Source: Marinobacter sediminum (GTDB taxonomy: Bacteria > Pseudomonadota > Gammaproteobacteria > Pseudomonadales > Oleiphilaceae). Taken from it: a DNA stretch of 64,000 nt. The notes beneath the pieces are model-generated. The model made no database searches and had not been told where the DNA came from. It worked only from the letters and a program-made list of their open reading frames with translations. The stretch is taken from contig NZ_JAEMQH010000003.1 in assembly GCF_016820575.1 (NCBI RefSeq), positions 186,001 to 250,000 of the forward strand. The letters are read 5' to 3'. Both the position numbers and the translations under genes were made by a program. Below, piece after piece: positions 1 to 12,081 of this stretch; position 1 is the stretch's first letter; each line of letters begins with the position of its first letter.

Positions 1-54
1 TCTGGTTATGAAGCCCTGAGCCTCCCGCCCATTAGCGCTGTTACCGCCGACTGA
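1..54 (+). CDS. C-terminal end of an upstream gene (partial)
   Basis: Reading from base 1, one frame stays open for 17 codons and stops at TGA 52-54; the peptide ends in PPISAVTAD. The other two forward frames stop within the first 20 bases. A strong terminator begins 12 bases after the stop, which fits the true end of a transcription unit. The fragment is too short to identify; related genomes often carry sigma-E/muc genes before lepA, but nothing here shows that this is one of them. Confidence 0.35.
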   Translation, partial: SGYEALSLPPISAVTAD

Positions 55-65
55 GCGGTGAACTC

Positions 66-109
66 AAAGCCCCCGGCTGTTGTCCAAAACGACACGCTCG
101 GGGGCTTTT
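66..109 (+). terminator. Rho-independent terminator
   Basis: AAAGCCCCCG (66-75) pairs with CGGGGGCTTT (99-108) around a 23-base loop, and the right arm runs into TTTT. It closes the unit that ends at base 54 and insulates the diguanylate cyclase gene starting at 163. Confidence 0.75.
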
Positions 110-162
110 GTTATACTGGCGCAACTCCAATAAAATCATGGCCATGGATCGGACCAGAACAG

Positions 163-2889
163 ATGACGAACACAAAGGATCTTCCTCTACGACAGCTCCT
201 GCAATTTCGTAACGCGTGGATTGCCTGGCTGATTTTTTTTGTCGTGCTTGGCGTTACTGTTCTGCTTTGGCAGGTGTCGATCCACTTGGTCGATGAGCGC
301 ACCCAGGCCCGTTTCCGCACTCAGACCCTCCAGCTTAAGACCGCGATTGAAGAACGTTTGCTGAACTACGAGCAAGTGCTGGCGGGCAGCGCTGGTCTGT
401 TCTCCGTTGCAGGCGATGTCTCCCGAGACGAGTGGCGCGTTTACGTCGACAAGGTCGACATTGATCGCTATTACCCGGGTATCCAGGGGATCGGTTACGT
501 CAAGCGCATCGGGGTCCGGCAGATGGCCGACCATATCTCTTCGGTGCGAAAAGAGGGTGTCTACAATTACCTGGTCAGTCCTCTCGGCACCGGTCCCTAC
601 TATTACCCAATGGTATATCTGGAGCCCGGCACTGACCGCAACCACCGGGCACTGGGCTACGATGCCTTCAGCGATCCAGTGCATCGCAGGGCCATGGAGC
701 TGGCGCGGGACGAAGCCAAGCCAACGGTGACCGCCAAGGTGGTGCTGATTCAGGAAGAAGTGGCCGAAGATCAGGCCAGCTTTCTGATGTACTACCCGGT
801 GTATCAGGGTGGGGCGGTGCCGGAGCTCCGCAACGAACGGCAGATGATGCTGGCGGGATTTGTCTTCAGTGCGTTCCGGATGAATAACCTGATTGATGGC
901 ATCGTCGGGCTGATTTCACCTTTTCTGGATGTCCGTATCTACGATAACGGAGCGGTCAGCCGTGACAACCTGATGTACGGCTCGAATCTGGGGTCCCTGG
1001 ATAACGACTTCAGTTTCCAGATGAGCCAGACGCTGAATGCTGGCGGCCGGGAATGGCTGCTCCAGACCCGGTCCACGCCCGCCTTTGATTTCCTGGCCGC
1101 GGACCCGCGGCCACCCATTGTGTTGGGTAGCGGCATTGTCATCAGTGTTCTGTTGTTTTTGTTTGTGTTGGCCCTGATCCGGTCGCGTCTGATGGCACAG
1201 ATCAGTGCCGGGCGCTATCGGGCCATTACCGAAGGCGCGGCCAGCGTGACCCTGGTGCTGGACCGTGCTGGCCAGGCCTCCTATGCCAGTCCCTCCAGCG
1301 ACGAAATTCTGGGCTTCGATCCAGGCGAGATTGCGTCGCTTAACCTTGAAACCCTGGTGTATGTCGACGACTGGCCGAAGTTGCAGCAAGGCTTCGAGGA
1401 CGCCATCGGGGCTCCCGGAGTGCAGCAACCAGTGATTAGGGCCCGCGTCCGTGACTCGGAAGGCCGTTGGCGCGATATGGATTGCACCTATACCGCAATG
1501 CTCTCGGTGCCCGGCGTGAATGGCGTGGTGCTCAGCCTGCGCGACCTGACGCAGCTGAAGGCGGCCCAGACAGAGCTGCACCGGTTGGCGTTTTACGATC
1601 CGTTGACGGGACTGCCGAACCGGCAGTTATTCCGTGATCGGCTTAATCATGCTGTGCGTCGTTGCCGGCGCAGTGGTGAGCCGGCCGCGCTGATGTTCCT
1701 GGATCTGGACGGTTTTAAGCGGATCAACGACACCCTCGGGCACGATGCCGGCGATGAGTTGCTGCGCCAGGTTGCCGAGTGGTTGGAAGGCTGTGTCCGC
1801 GAGGAGGATTCGGTAGCCCGGTTGGGTGGTGATGAGTTTGTTGTTTTGCTGTCCCGGGTGGGTGAATCGGAGGCTGCCGGTAAGGTGGCGGAAACGATTT
1901 TGCACCGGCTGTGCCAGCGTGTCCGGCTTAGTGAGCATGAAGTCGGTATCACCGTCAGTATCGGTATCACCATGATTCCGCAGGACAGTGAGGATCCCGG
2001 GACATTGATGAAATACGCGGACCTGGCCATGTACCGTGCCAAGGAAATGGGTCGCAATACCTACCAGTTCTTCACGCCGGCCATGAATATCCAGGCGGCT
2101 CGCCGTTTGCTACAGCAGGAAGAGTTGACGGCAGCGCTGGACGGCGATCGTTTTGTTTTGCATTACCAGCCGAAACTCGATTTGATCAGTGAGCGGGTGA
2201 TTGGCGTTGAGGCGTTTTTGCGCTGGCATCACCCGGAGAAGGGGCTGGTCTCGGCGCAGCAGTTTATTGGTCTGGCCGAGGAAACCGGTTTGATTCTCCA
2301 GCTCGGTGAGCTGGCGCTGCGTCAGGCCTGTATTCAGGTACAGGCTCTGGAGCGGGCCGGTTTCGAGTCCCTGAAGATGGCGATTAACCTGTCAGTGCGG
2401 CAGCTCACCGATGCCGGGTTCCTGGACATGATCCGGCAGGTAATTACCGAGACAGGGGTGTCGCCGGAGCGGCTGGAACTGGAGATGCCGGCCGAGTTGC
2501 TCAATGAAGATCCCAGAATCCTGCGCGAGCGGTTAACAGCCCTGCACGACCTGGGGGTGTGCCTGATTCTGGACGATTTTGGCACTGGCTCCTGTTCCCT
2601 GGTGTCGCTGCAGCAGTTGCCGCTGGATGTGGTCAAGATTGATCATCGCTTTATTCGGGACATTCCCTACAACGTCAGCGCCACCGATGTGGCCTCGGCG
2701 GTCATCGCCCTGGCGCGCAAGCTGCACCTGACGGTCGTGGCCGAAGGGGTGGAAACGCCGCAGCAACTCGCCTTCCTCAAGTCTGCAGGCTGTGCCCAGT
2801 GTCAGGGTAACCTGTTCAGTTACCCGTTGGACGAAGATGCTCTGATTGGCTTCCTGATTCGCCAGTATGAGAAGCCGCTGATGTCCTGA
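163..2889 (+). CDS. Membrane CHASE-PAS-GGDEF-EAL c-di-GMP protein, EAL degenerate
   Basis: This 908-residue inner-membrane protein should make, and possibly bind or degrade, cyclic-di-GMP. Two transmembrane segments (about 17-38 and 317-340) enclose a CHASE-like periplasmic sensor; a PAS domain follows, then GGDEF (about 475-635) and EAL (about 655-895). The cyclase site GGDEF is intact and is preceded by RxxD (REED) five residues upstream, the usual product-inhibition site. The EAL domain keeps DDFGTG, VVKID and VAEGVET, but the signature is EAF and the normal ELEITE segment reads ELEMPA, so a metal-binding Glu appears lost. Synthesis is therefore more likely than hydrolysis. I chose ATG 163 because an upstream GTG at 58 would place the terminator inside the gene and add 35 unlikely residues. 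Confidence 0.85.
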   Translation: MTNTKDLPLRQLLQFRNAWIAWLIFFVVLGVTVLLWQVSIHLVDERTQARFRTQTLQLKTAIEERLLNYEQVLAGSAGLFSVAGDVSRDEWRVYVDKVDIDRYYPGIQGIGYVKRIGVRQMADHISSVRKEGVYNYLVSPLGTGPYYYPMVYLEPGTDRNHRALGYDAFSDPVHRRAMELARDEAKPTVTAKVVLIQEEVAEDQASFLMYYPVYQGGAVPELRNERQMMLAGFVFSAFRMNNLIDGIVGLISPFLDVRIYDNGAVSRDNLMYGSNLGSLDNDFSFQMSQTLNAGGREWLLQTRSTPAFDFLAADPRPPIVLGSGIVISVLLFLFVLALIRSRLMAQISAGRYRAITEGAASVTLVLDRAGQASYASPSSDEILGFDPGEIASLNLETLVYVDDWPKLQQGFEDAIGAPGVQQPVIRARVRDSEGRWRDMDCTYTAMLSVPGVNGVVLSLRDLTQLKAAQTELHRLAFYDPLTGLPNRQLFRDRLNHAVRRCRRSGEPAALMFLDLDGFKRINDTLGHDAGDELLRQVAEWLEGCVREEDSVARLGGDEFVVLLSRVGESEAAGKVAETILHRLCQRVRLSEHEVGITVSIGITMIPQDSEDPGTLMKYADLAMYRAKEMGRNTYQFFTPAMNIQAARRLLQQEELTAALDGDRFVLHYQPKLDLISERVIGVEAFLRWHHPEKGLVSAQQFIGLAEETGLILQLGELALRQACIQVQALERAGFESLKMAINLSVRQLTDAGFLDMIRQVITETGVSPERLELEMPAELLNEDPRILRERLTALHDLGVCLILDDFGTGSCSLVSLQQLPLDVVKIDHRFIRDIPYNVSATDVASAVIALARKLHLTVVAEGVETPQQLAFLKSAGCAQCQGNLFSYPLDEDALIGFLIRQYEKPLMS

Positions 2890-2986
2890 TCATGGCAATG
2901 ACGGCCGGTAACCGGTAAAATCACGGCGTTCCCGGATCCCGGCTCCGGCCCTTCCGGGCTCAATCCTTCGTCTATACGAGTATTTA

Positions 2987-4795
<1,809 letters not shown>

Positions 4796-4806
4796 AAGGC
4801 GCCTGG

Positions 4807-5619
4807 ATGGACATCGATTTTCCCCTGGTTCTGGTAGTTCTGACCTTCGCGACAGGTCTGATCTGGCTGGCGGACAAACTGTTTTTGCGCGAGCGCAGGC
4901 TGGAAGCGGCTCGGGCCAATGGCCAGGCGGCCTCCCCGGATGCCCAGGTCGGCACTGTCGACGAGGCTGACGAGCCGAAAGAGCCTTATCTGGTCGATCT
5001 TAGCCGGTCGTTTTTCCCGGTTCTGGCAATTGTGCTGGTGCTGCGTTCTTTCCTGGTGGAGCCGTTTCAGATTCCGTCTGGCTCCATGTTGCCGACTCTT
5101 GAGGTGGGTGACTTTATCCTGGTCAACAAATTCGCCTATGGGCTTCGGCTGCCAGTAGCGGGTACCGAGGTACTGGAGCTCGGCGACCCCAAACGCGGTG
5201 ATGTCATGGTGTTCCGTTACCCCAAGGATGGCGCCACCAACTACATCAAGCGTGTGGTCGGTATGCCGGGCGATACTATTCGCTACCGCAACAAACAGCT
5301 GTTCATCAACGGTGAGCAGGTTGAGAGCAAGTTTATCGCCCGTCTTCCGCCGGTCGAGTTACGCCGCGAGAATCTTGGTGATGTGGAGCACGATATTTTC
5401 CTGACCATGGGCCGGCCCGGCGCCAGTGGCGAGGGCGAATGGGTGGTGCCCGAGGATCACTATTTCGTCATGGGCGACAACCGCGACAACAGCAACGATA
5501 GCCGGTACTGGGGCATGGTTCCCGATGAACTGGTTGTAGGCAAGGCCTTTGGCATCTGGATGCACTGGAAATCGCTTACCAGTCTGCCATCCTTTGATCG
5601 TGTGGGCGGTATTGAGTAA
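4807..5619 (+). CDS. lepB: Signal peptidase I
   Basis: LepB cleaves signal peptides from exported proteins at the outer face of the inner membrane. The 270-residue protein has two N-terminal membrane segments (about 4-21 and 63-80). The catalytic Ser93 is in PSGSMLPTL and the general base Lys148 is in NYIKRVVGMPGD; the later box GDNRDNSNDSRYWG is also present. It starts 11 bases after lepA and is probably translated from the same message. Confidence 0.97.
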   Translation: MDIDFPLVLVVLTFATGLIWLADKLFLRERRLEAARANGQAASPDAQVGTVDEADEPKEPYLVDLSRSFFPVLAIVLVLRSFLVEPFQIPSGSMLPTLEVGDFILVNKFAYGLRLPVAGTEVLELGDPKRGDVMVFRYPKDGATNYIKRVVGMPGDTIRYRNKQLFINGEQVESKFIARLPPVELRRENLGDVEHDIFLTMGRPGASGEGEWVVPEDHYFVMGDNRDNSNDSRYWGMVPDELVVGKAFGIWMHWKSLTSLPSFDRVGGIE

Positions 5620-5646
5620 TTCCGACAATTCTGGAGTGCAGTCATA

Positions 5647-6036
5647 ATGAAGAAAAATAATCTCTCCGCCATGACCCGGCAAACTGGTGCCTCGGCGTTA
5701 ACGATGATGGTGATGGTGCTGTTCTTTGGTGGCCTGTTAACCCTGGCCATCAAACTCGGCCCGATCTATCTGGATGACATCACCATCCAGGAGGCGCTGG
5801 AAGGCCTCGATGGCACCCCTGGTCTGTCGACCATGGGGCCGGCTCAGGTGCGCACTCTGATCAACAAGCGCCTGAGCGTGAACAACGTTCGCGGCTTTGA
5901 TGCCAAGAACATCACCGTCGAGAAAGATGGGGACAGGGTTCTGATCCTGGTGGATTACGAGGTCCGTAACGATCTGTTCAGTAACGTCGATACCATCGTA
6001 CACTTCAAGCATGAATACGAGATGAAGGGCAAGTGA
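5647..6036 (+). CDS. DUF4845 membrane-anchored protein
   Basis: This 129-residue protein has one N-terminal membrane helix (about 17-40, rich in Met, Val, Leu, Phe) followed by a soluble domain of about 85 residues. Its size and its place between lepB and rnc are those of the DUF4845 family, whose role is unknown. The ATG follows a good ribosome site (CTGGAG). Its last four bases overlap the GTG of rnc, so the two are likely translationally coupled. Conservation of this position suggests a link to export or envelope functions, but that is inference from context only. Confidence 0.85.
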   Translation: MKKNNLSAMTRQTGASALTMMVMVLFFGGLLTLAIKLGPIYLDDITIQEALEGLDGTPGLSTMGPAQVRTLINKRLSVNNVRGFDAKNITVEKDGDRVLILVDYEVRNDLFSNVDTIVHFKHEYEMKGK

Positions 6037-6722
6037 GTTCGCAACCGGATCTGGATCAGTTACAACGCCGCATTGGCTATCAGTTTGAATCGCCAGAGCG
6101 GCTGCTACTGGCGCTTACCCACCGCAGCTTTGGCAACCAGAACAACGAGCGCCTGGAATTTCTGGGCGACTCCATTGTTAATATGGTGATCGCCGAGTAT
6201 CTGTTCCTGCACTTCGAAAAGGCTCGGGAAGGGCAGTTGAGCCGGTTGCGGGCGCGCATGGTCAAAGGCGTGACCCTGGCTGAAATCGGTCGCGAGTTCG
6301 AGCTGGGCAGCTATCTGCGTCTGGGGTCCGGGGAGCTCAAGAGTGGCGGGTTTCGGCGCGAGTCAATCCTGGCCGACGCGGTCGAGTCAATCATTGGTGC
6401 CATCTATCTCGACAGTGATTTCCACACCTGCCGCGAGAAGGTGCTGCAGTGGTTCGAGCAACGGCTCAAGAATCTGGACCTGCAGGACACCCAGAAGGAC
6501 CCCAAGACCCGTCTGCAGGAATACCTTCAGTCTCGCCAGTTTCCGTTGCCACAGTACGACGTCATTTCGGTTGATGGTGAAGCCCACAACCAGACCTTCC
6601 ATGTAACCTGCGCGCTGCCGTCACTGGATCGAAAGACCAGCGGGACCGGCAACAGTCGCCGCGTCGCCGAGCAGCAGGCAGCCCGAAACGCCCTGAAAGA
6701 ACTGGGCGTGGAGAATCAGTAA
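6033..6722 (+). CDS. rnc: Ribonuclease III
   Basis: RNase III cuts double-stranded RNA, including the 30S rRNA precursor and some mRNAs. The 229 residues match the family length. The nuclease signature ERLEFLGDS is present, with further acidic catalytic residues in the segment [17 protein letters not shown] double-stranded-RNA-binding domain occupies roughly 155-225, starting at [11 protein letters not shown]. The GTG start overlaps the TGA of the upstream DUF4845 gene (GTGA), and its own TAA shares one base with the ATG of era (TAATG). Confidence 0.97.
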   Translation: MSSQPDLDQLQRRIGYQFESPERLLLALTHRSFGNQNNERLEFLGDSIVNMVIAEYLFLHFEKAREGQLSRLRARMVKGVTLAEIGREFELGSYLRLGSGELKSGGFRRESILADAVESIIGAIYLDSDFHTCREKVLQWFEQRLKNLDLQDTQKDPKTRLQEYLQSRQFPLPQYDVISVDGEAHNQTFHVTCALPSLDRKTSGTGNSRRVAEQQAARNALKELGVENQ

Positions 6723-7639
6723 TGAATGATATTACCCGCCCGGAAAACCCGGACAGTCGCTGCGGGTTCGTGGCTATTGTCGGTCGTCCCAATGTGGGTA
6801 AATCCACATTGCTGAACCATATCCTTGGCCAGAAGCTGAGCATCACCTCTCGGAAGCCACAAACCACCCGGCACCAGGTTCTGGGCATCAAGTCCATGGG
6901 GCCGGTTCAGGCGATTTATGTGGATACCCCAGGCATGCACGAGGAAGAACCCCGTGCCCTGAACCGCTACATGAACAAGGCGGCCACCTCGGCACTGATC
7001 GACGTTGATGTCGTGGTGTTCGTGGTCGATCAGCTGTCCTGGACCACGGCGGACGAGCTGGTTCTGGAGAAACTGTCAAAGCTCAAGTGCCCGGTGATCC
7101 TGGCGGTCAACAAGGTCGATAAGATCGAGAAGCGGGAAACCCTGTTGCCGCACCTCGACATGCTGTCGAAAAAGCGGGATTTCGCCGAAATTATTCCCCT
7201 GTCTGCGCTCAAGGAAAACAATCTGGAACCACTGGAGGAGGCCGTGGGCCGTTTCCTGCCGGAAAGTATCCATTTCTATCCGGATGACCAGATTACCGAT
7301 CGCAGTGAGCGCTTCCTGGCATCTGAGATCGTGCGGGAGAAGATCACCCGGCAACTGGGCGCCGAACTGCCGTACTCCGTGGCTGTTGAAATTGAGGAGT
7401 TCAAGCGGGAAGGCAAGACCCTGCACATTTCCGCACTGGTTCTGGTGGAGCGTGAAGGGCAGAAGAAGATCATGATCGGCGACAAGGGTGAGCGCATGCG
7501 CCGTATTGGTCAGGAAGCCCGGGCCGATATGGAGCGGTTGTTTGATAGCAAGATCATGCTGCGGCTCTGGGTCAAGGTGAAACGGGGCTGGGCTGACAGC
7601 GATCGGGCCCTGAAAAGCCTCGGTATGAACGACCTCTGA
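6722..7639 (+). CDS. era: GTPase Era, 30S ribosome assembly factor
   Basis: Era binds the 3' end of 16S rRNA and checks late 30S maturation. The 305-residue protein has the G-domain motifs [18 protein letters not shown] and NKVDK, then a C-terminal KH domain with [11 protein letters not shown]. It is coupled to rnc by a one-base overlap, and the pairing makes sense because RNase III processes the rRNA that Era inspects. Confidence 0.97.
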   Translation: MNDITRPENPDSRCGFVAIVGRPNVGKSTLLNHILGQKLSITSRKPQTTRHQVLGIKSMGPVQAIYVDTPGMHEEEPRALNRYMNKAATSALIDVDVVVFVVDQLSWTTADELVLEKLSKLKCPVILAVNKVDKIEKRETLLPHLDMLSKKRDFAEIIPLSALKENNLEPLEEAVGRFLPESIHFYPDDQITDRSERFLASEIVREKITRQLGAELPYSVAVEIEEFKREGKTLHISALVLVEREGQKKIMIGDKGERMRRIGQEARADMERLFDSKIMLRLWVKVKRGWADSDRALKSLGMNDL

Positions 7640-7646
7640 GGCACCT

Positions 7647-8375
7647 ATGACCGGGCCGGAGCACCAAGAGCCCGCCTACGTGATTCACCGCCGACCCTGG
7701 CGGGAGACCAGTCTCATGGTGGATGTGTTCACCCTGAATCGCGGGCGCTTGACCGTCATTGCCCGGGGCGCCAACAGTGCCAAGAGTCCGCTGAAGGCCC
7801 AATTACAGCCCTTCCAGCCGCTGATGCTGGACTGGGCCGGACGCGGCGACCTGAAAACCCTGACCCATGTCGATACCCGCATTGGCCCCTCGCTGCACCG
7901 CACGGCGTCTTTGTATAGTGGTCTCTACCTGAACGAACTCCTGCAGCGTATCCTGCCGGCGGCAGATCCGCATCCCACCCTGTTCGCAGCCTACATCGAC
8001 GCCATTGCCGAGTTGGCCGAAACGAACGACATCGAACCGGTGCTGAGGCGCTTTGAGCGGGCTTTTGCCGCAGAGCTGGGTTTTGATTTTTCCTGGGACC
8101 TTGCCACCGATACCGGGCAATCCGTCGAGGCGGGTCAGCAGTATTGCTATGATCCGGAACAGGGCATTGTCGCGCAGCCAGGCCCTGGCGCCCGTGTCCA
8201 GAAACTACCTGGGGAGGTCTTGCAGGCGTTGGCGGCCGGCGACCTGGACGCTGACCCCTGCCGGCGCGTGGCCAAGCGCGTCATGCGGGCCTTAACCGAT
8301 TACCTTTTGCAGGGGCGTCCGCTCCACAGTCGAAATTTATTCAGTCACCTTCGGAGAGAACGGCATGAATCCTAG
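7647..8375 (+). CDS. recO: DNA repair protein RecO
   Basis: RecO acts with RecR to load RecA on SSB-coated single-stranded DNA in gap repair. The 242-residue protein has the N-terminal OB-fold segment ([19 protein letters not shown]) followed by a helical domain. No zinc-binding Cys cluster is visible, as in enterobacterial and pseudomonad RecO. It starts 7 bases after era and overlaps pdxJ by 11 bases. Confidence 0.93.
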   Translation: MTGPEHQEPAYVIHRRPWRETSLMVDVFTLNRGRLTVIARGANSAKSPLKAQLQPFQPLMLDWAGRGDLKTLTHVDTRIGPSLHRTASLYSGLYLNELLQRILPAADPHPTLFAAYIDAIAELAETNDIEPVLRRFERAFAAELGFDFSWDLATDTGQSVEAGQQYCYDPEQGIVAQPGPGARVQKLPGEVLQALAAGDLDADPCRRVAKRVMRALTDYLLQGRPLHSRNLFSHLRRERHES

Positions 8376-9105
8376 AGTGTTACTCGGCGTCAATATTGAC
8401 CACGTCGCAACCCTGCGCCAGGCCCGGGGTACCCGTTATCCTGATCCGGTTCAGGCCGCCCTGATGGCGGAAGAGGCGGGCGCGGATGGAATTACCATTC
8501 ATCCGCGGGAGGATCGTCGTCACATTCAGGATCGTGATGTCCTGCTGTTGCGGGAAACCCTGCAGACCAAGATGAACCTCGAGATGGCAGTGACCGACGC
8601 GATGCTGGCCTTCGCCGAACAGGTCCGGCCGGAATGCGTGTGCCTGGTGCCGGAGAAGCGAGAGGAACTGACTACCGAAGGCGGTCTGGACGTTGAGGGC
8701 CAGGAGGCGAGAGTGGCTAAGGCCTGCGATCGTCTGGCTCAGCTGGGTTCGGAAGTGTCGCTGTTTATCGATCCGGCGACTGCCCAGATTGACGCCGCCG
8801 TGCGCTGTGGCGCACCGGTCATCGAGCTGCACACCGGTGAATACGCCGAAGCCAAGACCCCTGAAGAGGCCGAGGCTGCGTTCCAGACGATTGCCTCGGC
8901 GGTTGCCTATGCCCGTAAAAAGGGGCTAATCGTCAACGCCGGCCACGGCCTGCATTACCACAACACCGAGCGGGTTGCTGCGATACCCGGTATCAATGAG
9001 CTTAATATCGGTCATGCGATTATCGCCCGCGCCGTATTCACCGGGCTCAAGGATGCAGTGCGGGACATGAAGGCGATTCTTGATCAGGCCCGCGGCCGGG
9101 CCTGA
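8365..9105 (+). CDS. pdxJ: Pyridoxine 5'-phosphate synthase
   Basis: PdxJ condenses 1-deoxy-D-xylulose 5-phosphate with 3-amino-2-oxopropyl phosphate to form pyridoxine 5'-phosphate, the last ring-building step of the DXP-dependent vitamin B6 pathway. The 246 residues form a TIM barrel with the family's N-terminal motif [21 protein letters not shown] and the phosphate-binding segment [10 protein letters not shown]. The ATG lies inside recO behind a good ribosome site (GGAGAG). This gene ends the lepA operon; the next gene is convergent. Confidence 0.97.
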   Translation: MNPRVLLGVNIDHVATLRQARGTRYPDPVQAALMAEEAGADGITIHPREDRRHIQDRDVLLLRETLQTKMNLEMAVTDAMLAFAEQVRPECVCLVPEKREELTTEGGLDVEGQEARVAKACDRLAQLGSEVSLFIDPATAQIDAAVRCGAPVIELHTGEYAEAKTPEEAEAAFQTIASAVAYARKKGLIVNAGHGLHYHNTERVAAIPGINELNIGHAIIARAVFTGLKDAVRDMKAILDQARGRA

Positions 9106-9128
9106 GCCTTCCTGAACCTTGCCCGGTC

Positions 9129-12005
9129 TCAGCTGGTTTCGGTCGGCTGGGGCTGGGCCCGAAACAACCGCTGCCAATCGGTCTGTTCGCTCCAGTTCTG
9201 TAGCCGCTCCATCGCCGCCAGTAATTGTTCCTTGTGGTGCTCGATATCCGGAGCGGCGCACTTGAGCGCGGTTTCCAAGCGGTTAGCGGCCGCCCGCAGT
9301 TCGGGCACACCGCAGTATCGGGTAGCGCCGTGCAGCTTGTGCACGCATTCCAGCAGCCCATCCAGATCGCCCCGGCGCCAGAACTCCGCTACCTGGCTCT
9401 GATCATTGTGTACCTGTTCCAGCAGCATGCTGAACAATTCTTCGGCCAGATCGGTCTTGCCCGCCGCCAATTGAATGCTTTCGCGAATGCTGACGCAGTC
9501 CTGCTCCATCTTACGGGTTGATGGCCGCATGGCCCGCCGGGTGTCACGTACCTCAGGGACCCGAATCTGCTCGCTGTGGCTGGCTGAGATGCTCTCAAAA
9601 CCGGTGTATTCAAGGATAATACTGGTGAGCTGGCTGCTGCTGATGGGCTTGGACATATAGCCGTCAAAGCCCTGCTGGAACAGCCGGTCCTGCTCGTCGG
9701 CCAGGGCGTGGGCGGTCAGTGCAATGATCGGGGTGCGGTGCGGGGCCTGGTCCAGATCCCGCAGGCGAGCCGTGGTTTCCACCCCATCCATACCCGGCAT
9801 TTGCAGGTCCATGAGCACCAGGTCGAACGGTTTCTTGCGCGCCTTGCTCAGTGCCTCAAAGCCGCTGGAGGCGCCTTCAGCGTCGATCTGGCAGTCCTTC
9901 AGCAGGGTCATTACCAGCTTCAGGTTGGCGTCGTTGTCATCCACCGCCAACACTCGGGGGACGTTGGTAGCGGCCAGGCTGGTGGTGCGGCGATCGAAAT
10001 CGAGCGCCAGGTGGCCACTGGAGCTGATGCCGTGTACCAGTAGCAGCAGCTCGTCGTAGAGCGCGCCCCGGCAGATCGGCTTGGTCAGGTGCCCGCTGGC
10101 GAGCCCGGACAGAGGGGTGTCGTGGGTTTCCAGGGTGGGTGTCAGCAGCAGAGTGCGACAGTCCCGTTCAATCTCCAGGGTCCGGAACAGGGAACAGTAC
10201 TGGCTGGAATTGAGCAGGTGCCGGGTGATACCGATAATTGCCAGGGCATAGCCGGCCTGGTTTTTCTGGGCCTCTTCAATCTGTTCCTGCAGAGCGCCGG
10301 GGGAGGCGACCCGGTCGACTGTTATGCCCCATTCCCGGAGCAGGTGCTCCACCGCCAGTCCGGTTGTGCTTTGTTGCTCCAGGTAGATAACCCGTTCGCC
10401 TTGAAGACCATCACGGGGCGCAACGCTTTCGGCGCTGGTGGACAGTTCCGAGGTGAGCGTGAACCAGAACGTGGAGCCTTTGCCGAGTTCGCTGTCCAGG
10501 CCAATTTTGCCCCCCATCTCTTCCACCAGCCGCTTGGAAATCGCCAGACCCAGGCCGGTGCCACCGTATTGGCGGGCGGTGGACGCGTCCGCCTGGCTGA
10601 AGGCATTGAACAGCGATTGTTGCTGGGCCCGGGACAGGCCAACACCAGAGTCGGAAATGCTCAGGCGCAGGGTCACCCGATTGCTGTCCTCAGAGTCTTC
10701 CTCAAGACTGGCGCGCAGCACCACCTCGCCGGTCTGGGTGAACTTGATGGCATTGTTGACCAGGTTGGTAATCACCTGCTTGACCCGCAACGGGTCGCCC
10801 ATGACGTTGTCCGGGACGTCGTTATAGACCAGCGGCACCAGATCCAGATTCTTGGCGTGTGCTGCCGGTGCCAGCATCACCATGACTTCTTCGACAATGT
10901 CTCTCAGCTGGAACGGCACCCGGTCCAGAATCAGCTTGCCGGCTTCGATCTTCGAGAAGTCCAGGATGTCGTTGATGATGGTCAGCAGGATTTCCGAGGA
11001 CTTGCGGATGGTGCTGAGGTGGTCCCTTTGCTGGCGGGGCAGGGGGCTCTTCAGCAGCAGCTCGGTAAAGCCGATGATGCCGTTCAGCGGTGTACGGATT
11101 TCATGGGACATGTTGGCCAGGAATTCCGACTTGATGCGGCTGGCCTCCAGCGCCTCCTTGCGGGCGAAATCCAGTTCGATGTTCTGGATCTCGATAGTCT
11201 CCAGGGTTTCCCTCAAATCCTCGGTGGCCTGGTCGATGTTTTGCTGCATTTCCGCCTGGGCCTTGCTCAGCTCCTCCGCCATGGCATTAAGGCCCGATTC
11301 CAGTTGCTCGAATTCCGGGCCGGCCTGGGTGAACACTCGGGTGTCGAGTTTGCCTTCCTTGAGTTTGGCGACCGCCTCGTTCAGCTCGAACACTGGGTCG
11401 GTAAAGGCCCGGCTCAGGCGCAGCGCGACAACCAGACTGAGCACCACGCCGGCGAGGACCAGCAGCAGTGAGATCAGCAGTGCCTTGTAGGTTTCCTTTT
11501 CGGTGCGCACGTGGGACATTTCCACCGCAACCCAGCCCAGCGGTGGCCGTGGCTGCGCGCTCGACTCCCGTACGTCCGGGTCGAGCATGGTTTCGATCAT
11601 CAGTTCCTGCAGTGATACAGGGGTCACGAACCGGGTGTTGTCTTCCCGGGCAATACGGGTCGCGTTGTTGGGCGCCAGGTTTTCACTGGTGATGGATTCG
11701 GAGCTGCCTGGCCCGGTGTGCAACAGGCGGGCGCCGTCGCTGTCGAAGAAGGTAATGGAGCGGACATCCTGCTCTTCCAGCAGGGCATTGGACAAGTTGC
11801 TAAGCAGACTCCGATTGGCCGTGAACAGGCCGTATTCGGAGGCTGCCGCCAATTGTCGGGACAGCGATTCGCCCCGATCACGCAGCAAGCTTTCGATGTT
11901 GTTCACCCAGCTGTAGGTGAAGAACATGCCCAGCATCAAAGTGGTCAGCAGGGTGGGGATGAGGGTCACCACCAATACTTTTTTGCGAATGCCCCAGCGC
12001 CGCAT
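9129..12005 (-). CDS. gacS: Hybrid sensor kinase of the GacS/BarA family
   Basis: GacS/BarA phosphorylates GacA/UvrY, which drives the small RNAs that titrate RsmA/CsrA and so switches secondary metabolism, motility and biofilm traits. The 958-residue protein has two membrane helices (about 8-33 and 176-198) around a periplasmic region, a HAMP linker, a HisKA domain with His301 in SHEIRTPLNG, an ATPase domain (NLVNNAIKF, GGTGLGLAIS), a degenerate receiver-like stretch, a true receiver with Asp733 in LMDLQMPG, and an HPt domain with His892 in KLHGAT. All phosphorelay residues are present. It lies opposite cysM, as in Pseudomonas aeruginosa. No gacA or Rsm RNA was seen in the window. Confidence 0.93.
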   Translation of the reverse strand: MRRWGIRKKVLVVTLIPTLLTTLMLGMFFTYSWVNNIESLLRDRGESLSRQLAAASEYGLFTANRSLLSNLSNALLEEQDVRSITFFDSDGARLLHTGPGSSESITSENLAPNNATRIAREDNTRFVTPVSLQELMIETMLDPDVRESSAQPRPPLGWVAVEMSHVRTEKETYKALLISLLLVLAGVVLSLVVALRLSRAFTDPVFELNEAVAKLKEGKLDTRVFTQAGPEFEQLESGLNAMAEELSKAQAEMQQNIDQATEDLRETLETIEIQNIELDFARKEALEASRIKSEFLANMSHEIRTPLNGIIGFTELLLKSPLPRQQRDHLSTIRKSSEILLTIINDILDFSKIEAGKLILDRVPFQLRDIVEEVMVMLAPAAHAKNLDLVPLVYNDVPDNVMGDPLRVKQVITNLVNNAIKFTQTGEVVLRASLEEDSEDSNRVTLRLSISDSGVGLSRAQQQSLFNAFSQADASTARQYGGTGLGLAISKRLVEEMGGKIGLDSELGKGSTFWFTLTSELSTSAESVAPRDGLQGERVIYLEQQSTTGLAVEHLLREWGITVDRVASPGALQEQIEEAQKNQAGYALAIIGITRHLLNSSQYCSLFRTLEIERDCRTLLLTPTLETHDTPLSGLASGHLTKPICRGALYDELLLLVHGISSSGHLALDFDRRTTSLAATNVPRVLAVDDNDANLKLVMTLLKDCQIDAEGASSGFEALSKARKKPFDLVLMDLQMPGMDGVETTARLRDLDQAPHRTPIIALTAHALADEQDRLFQQGFDGYMSKPISSSQLTSIILEYTGFESISASHSEQIRVPEVRDTRRAMRPSTRKMEQDCVSIRESIQLAAGKTDLAEELFSMLLEQVHNDQSQVAEFWRRGDLDGLLECVHKLHGATRYCGVPELRAAANRLETALKCAAPDIEHHKEQLLAAMERLQNWSEQTDWQRLFRAQPQPTETS

Positions 12006-12081
12006 ACCCGGTTCCTGATTTATTGCCTGGGCCCCGAGGTGTCATTACGGGGTCACGTCCTTGTCAGAATAGATGATCCGT

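Noticed and set aside
9096..9126. Possible terminator between pdxJ and gacS
   Set aside because: CCGGGC and GCCCGG can pair, but the loop is 19 bases and no T-run follows.
10089..11471. Long plus-strand open frame of 460 codons
   Set aside because: It is antisense to gacS and its Gln/Gly-rich translation shows no domain; gacS has a full set of phosphorelay motifs.
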